Below are positions 61,608 to 64,000 of a stretch of 64,000 nt of DNA, piece after piece. The stretch lies in assembly GCF_014698795.1 (NCBI RefSeq), contig NZ_JACJTR010000001.1, positions 372,001 through 436,000 on the forward strand, in the 5' to 3' direction. The notes under the pieces were generated by a model. The model saw nothing but the letters and a program-made list of their open reading frames with translations. It did no database searches and had not been told where the DNA came from. Both the position numbers and the translations under genes were made by a program. Each line of letters starts with the position of its first letter. The stretch's first letter is position 1. The DNA comes from Nostoc sp. FACHB-892 (GTDB lineage Bacteria; Cyanobacteriota; Cyanobacteriia; Cyanobacteriales; Nostocaceae).

Positions 61608-64000
61608 GTGGAGTCCCGATATCAGCCAGCAGCGATTGAGGAAAAATGGCAAAAAACATGGGTAGACCTTGGTTTTGATAAAACGCCAGCAGCTAGCAAC
61701 AAGCCAAAATTCTACGCTCTTTCCATGTTCCCTTATCCATCGGGCAGCCTACACATGGGTCACGTCCGTAATTATACCATTACCGACGTAATTGCTCGCC
61801 TCAAGCGAATGCAAGGGTATCGGGTAATACACCCAATGGGTTGGGATGCCTTTGGCTTGCCAGCAGAAAATGCCGCCATTGACCGTGGTGTACCGCCAGC
61901 AAAGTGGACTTATCAGAATATAGTCCAGATGCGGCAGCAATTGCAGCGTCTTGGTTTATCCATTGATTGGGAATGTGAACTTGCTACCTGTTCGCCAGAT
62001 TATTACAAGTGGACGCAATGGATTTTCTTGCAGTTTTTGCAAGCAGGGTTAGCTTACCAAAAAGAAGCAGCAGTAAACTGGGACCCCATTGACCAAACAG
62101 TATTGGCAAATGAGCAAGTTGATAACGAAGGACGTTCTTGGCGTAGTGGGGCAATAGTTGAGCGCAAATTGTTGCGGCAGTGGTTTTTTAAGATTACTGA
62201 CTACGCCGAAGAATTACTCAATGACTTGGATAAGTTGACAGGTTGGCCGGAACGCGTCAAGTTGATGCAGGCAAACTGGATTGGTAAATCTACAGGCGCT
62301 TACTTAGAATTTCCTATCGTTGGGATAGATGAAAAAATTGCCGTGTACACCACGCGCCCAGATACCGTTTATGGTGTCAGCTACTTAGTGTTAGCACCAG
62401 AACATCCCTTAACAAAGCGCGTTACTACAAAAGAACAACAAGCAGACGTAGAAGTTTTTATTAAAGAGGTTTCCAATCAAAGTGAGTTGGAACGTACCTC
62501 TGAAGACAAACCAAAGCGCGGTATCTCCACAGGTGGGGTAGCAATTAACCCATTTACAGGGGAAGAAGTGCCCATTTGGATTGCTGACTATGTACTGTAT
62601 GAGTATGGTACTGGGGCAGTAATGGGTGTACCAGCACACGATGTCCGGGATTTTAAGTTTGCCAAAAATTACGATTTACCAATTAATTTTGTCATCGCTT
62701 CTCCAGATGATGTTGCAGGTTTTGACTTGACTCCAACATCAGAGATTAATGAAGTCACGCAACTCATCCAAATTGAATATAACCAGGCATACACTGAACC
62801 AGGAATTTTAATTAATTCTGGGGCTTTTACTGGTATGACTTCCACAGATGCTAAACAAGCAATAATTGAATACGCCGAACAACAAGGTTTTGGTAAAGTG
62901 CGGGTGCAATATCGCTTGCGGGATTGGTTAATTTCGCGGCAGCGTTACTGGGGCGCACCGATACCTGTAATCCACTGCCCCAACTGTGGGATAGTGCCAG
63001 TACCTGATAAAGATTTGCCTGTACAGTTACCAGAAGAGGTGGAATTTACTGGACGTGGCGGTTCACCTTTAACTCAGTTGGAAAGCTGGGTAAATGTGCC
63101 TTGTCCAACTTGTGGCACTCCTGCGAAGCGGGAAACCGACACGATGGATACTTTTATTGATTCCTCGTGGTATTTCTTGCGCTTCCCTGACGCGAAAAAT
63201 GAACAACAGGTTTTTGATTCCAGTAAAGTTAACGACTGGATGCCAGTAGACCAGTATGTAGGTGGTATTGAACACGCAATTTTACATTTATTGTATTCGC
63301 GGTTCTTTACTAAAGTTCTGCGGGACAGAGGGTTACTGAACTTTGATGAACCCTTCCAACGCCTGTTAACTCAAGGCATGGTACAGGGTTTAACTTATCT
63401 AAATCCTAACAAGGGTGGCAAAGATAAATGGATTCCTTCTAATCTGGTAAATTCAGCCGACCCCCGCGACCCGCAAACAGGCGAACCATTACAACGTCTT
63501 TATGCCACCATGTCTAAATCGAAGGGTAACGGTGTAGCACCAGAAGACGTAATTTCCAAATACGGTATAGATACAGCGCGAATGTTCATCTTATTTAAAG
63601 CACCGCCAGAAAAAGATTTGGAATGGGATGAAGCCGATGTGGAAGGACAATTCCGCTTTTTAAATCGGGTTTGGCGTTTGGTGACAGATTATGTTGTAGC
63701 TGGGGTATCCCGTAAGCAAGCCCAACTCGCTGATTTAACTAAAGCAGAAAAAGAATTGCGGCGGGCAATTCACACGGCTATTCAAGCGGTGACAGAAGAC
63801 GTTGAAGACGAATATCAATTCAACACAGCTATTTCAGAATTGATGAAGTTGAGCAATGCCCTAACTGATGCCGATGCAAAAAATTCACCAATTTACGCAG
63901 AAGGTATTCAGACTTTGGTTGTATTGCTAGCACCATTTGCACCACACATTGCTGATGAATTGTGGCATTTATTGGGTGAAAGTGATTCAGTTCACACTCA
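61608..64000 (+). CDS. leuS: Leucyl-tRNA synthetase (3' end beyond window)
   Basis: Class Ia synthetase that charges tRNA-Leu. The visible 797 codons have no stop: HIGH-type motif [16 protein letters not shown], the CP1 editing domain with [19 protein letters not shown], the zinc-knuckle-like CPNCG and CPTCG pairs, WYFLRFPD, and MSKSKGNG (KMSKS) near residue 635. The anticodon-binding domain has begun by the edge. Start is GTG at 61608 ([13 protein letters not shown]), with TAGGAGA about 8 bases upstream; an in-frame ATG at 61566 would add 14 residues and has no such site. Confidence 0.96.
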   Translation, partial: MESRYQPAAIEEKWQKTWVDLGFDKTPAASNKPKFYALSMFPYPSGSLHMGHVRNYTITDVIARLKRMQGYRVIHPMGWDAFGLPAENAAIDRGVPPAKWTYQNIVQMRQQLQRLGLSIDWECELATCSPDYYKWTQWIFLQFLQAGLAYQKEAAVNWDPIDQTVLANEQVDNEGRSWRSGAIVERKLLRQWFFKITDYAEELLNDLDKLTGWPERVKLMQANWIGKSTGAYLEFPIVGIDEKIAVYTTRPDTVYGVSYLVLAPEHPLTKRVTTKEQQADVEVFIKEVSNQSELERTSEDKPKRGISTGGVAINPFTGEEVPIWIADYVLYEYGTGAVMGVPAHDVRDFKFAKNYDLPINFVIASPDDVAGFDLTPTSEINEVTQLIQIEYNQAYTEPGILINSGAFTGMTSTDAKQAIIEYAEQQGFGKVRVQYRLRDWLISRQRYWGAPIPVIHCPNCGIVPVPDKDLPVQLPEEVEFTGRGGSPLTQLESWVNVPCPTCGTPAKRETDTMDTFIDSSWYFLRFPDAKNEQQVFDSSKVNDWMPVDQYVGGIEHAILHLLYSRFFTKVLRDRGLLNFDEPFQRLLTQGMVQGLTYLNPNKGGKDKWIPSNLVNSADPRDPQTGEPLQRLYATMSKSKGNGVAPEDVISKYGIDTARMFILFKAPPEKDLEWDEADVEGQFRFLNRVWRLVTDYVVAGVSRKQAQLADLTKAEKELRRAIHTAIQAVTEDVEDEYQFNTAISELMKLSNALTDADAKNSPIYAEGIQTLVVLLAPFAPHIADELWHLLGESDSVHT

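Overview
The window is chromosomal DNA from a filamentous, heterocyst-forming type of cyanobacterium, most likely Nostoc/Anabaena or a close relative. The reasons are the many HIP1 octamers (GCGATCGC), the photosystem II gene psbO, the cyanobacterial forms of ftsQ/ftsZ, hliP, crtW and cofG, group 3 sigma factors of the SigF and SigG types, DevBCA-type exporter genes, PEP-CTERM and pentapeptide-repeat proteins, and heptameric short tandem repeats in many intergenic spacers. I saw no rRNA, tRNA, CRISPR array or complete insertion sequence. Mobile-element traces are limited to small MITE-like inverted-repeat elements and gene remnants.

Region 1-10 kb (mostly minus strand): the start of an ABC drug/lipid exporter ATPase gene (cut by the window edge), a 1531-residue double histidine kinase preceded by a small XRE-type DNA-binding protein, a lipoprotein plus small-protein pair, sigF and psbO. 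Region 10-18 kb: a small cyanobacterial protein, then a large STAND NTPase with 14 WD40 repeats and an upstream AAA-type ATPase that looks like its partner. Region 18-30 kb: ftsQ and ftsZ (plus strand), then glutathione synthetase/glutaredoxin, a PEP-CTERM protein, hflX, a Uma2 protein, a truncated TPR gene, cofG, the carotenoid ketolase crtW and hliP (mostly minus strand).

Region 30-44 kb is accessory-like: an SDR remnant, an SRPBCC protein, a Cys-rich small protein, a B12-binding radical SAM protein, a SemiSWEET transporter, an Rpn-nuclease remnant, an unfamiliar protein made of about seven 60-residue repeats, a 17-TPR protein, a SelD-N-type flavoprotein, two pentapeptide-repeat paralogues, a toxin-antitoxin pair whose PIN toxin carries a nonsense codon, and a third pentapeptide remnant. 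Region 44-50 kb is a tightly overlapping signalling operon: XRE-like protein, multi-PAS kinase, single-domain response regulator and hybrid kinase. Its first two genes repeat the XRE-plus-kinase arrangement at 1-6 kb.

Region 50-64 kb: a third intact pentapeptide paralogue, a DevBCA-type exporter operon whose spacers are made of heptamer repeats, an M23 peptidase, a ComFB-domain protein of the c-di-GMP receptor type (CdgR-like), an L,D-transpeptidase with an internal 87-bp tandem repeat, sigG with a membrane anti-sigma candidate, a gamma-glutamylcyclotransferase-like protein and the first 2.4 kb of leuS. The block from the exporter to sigG is rich in envelope, cell-size and stress functions.
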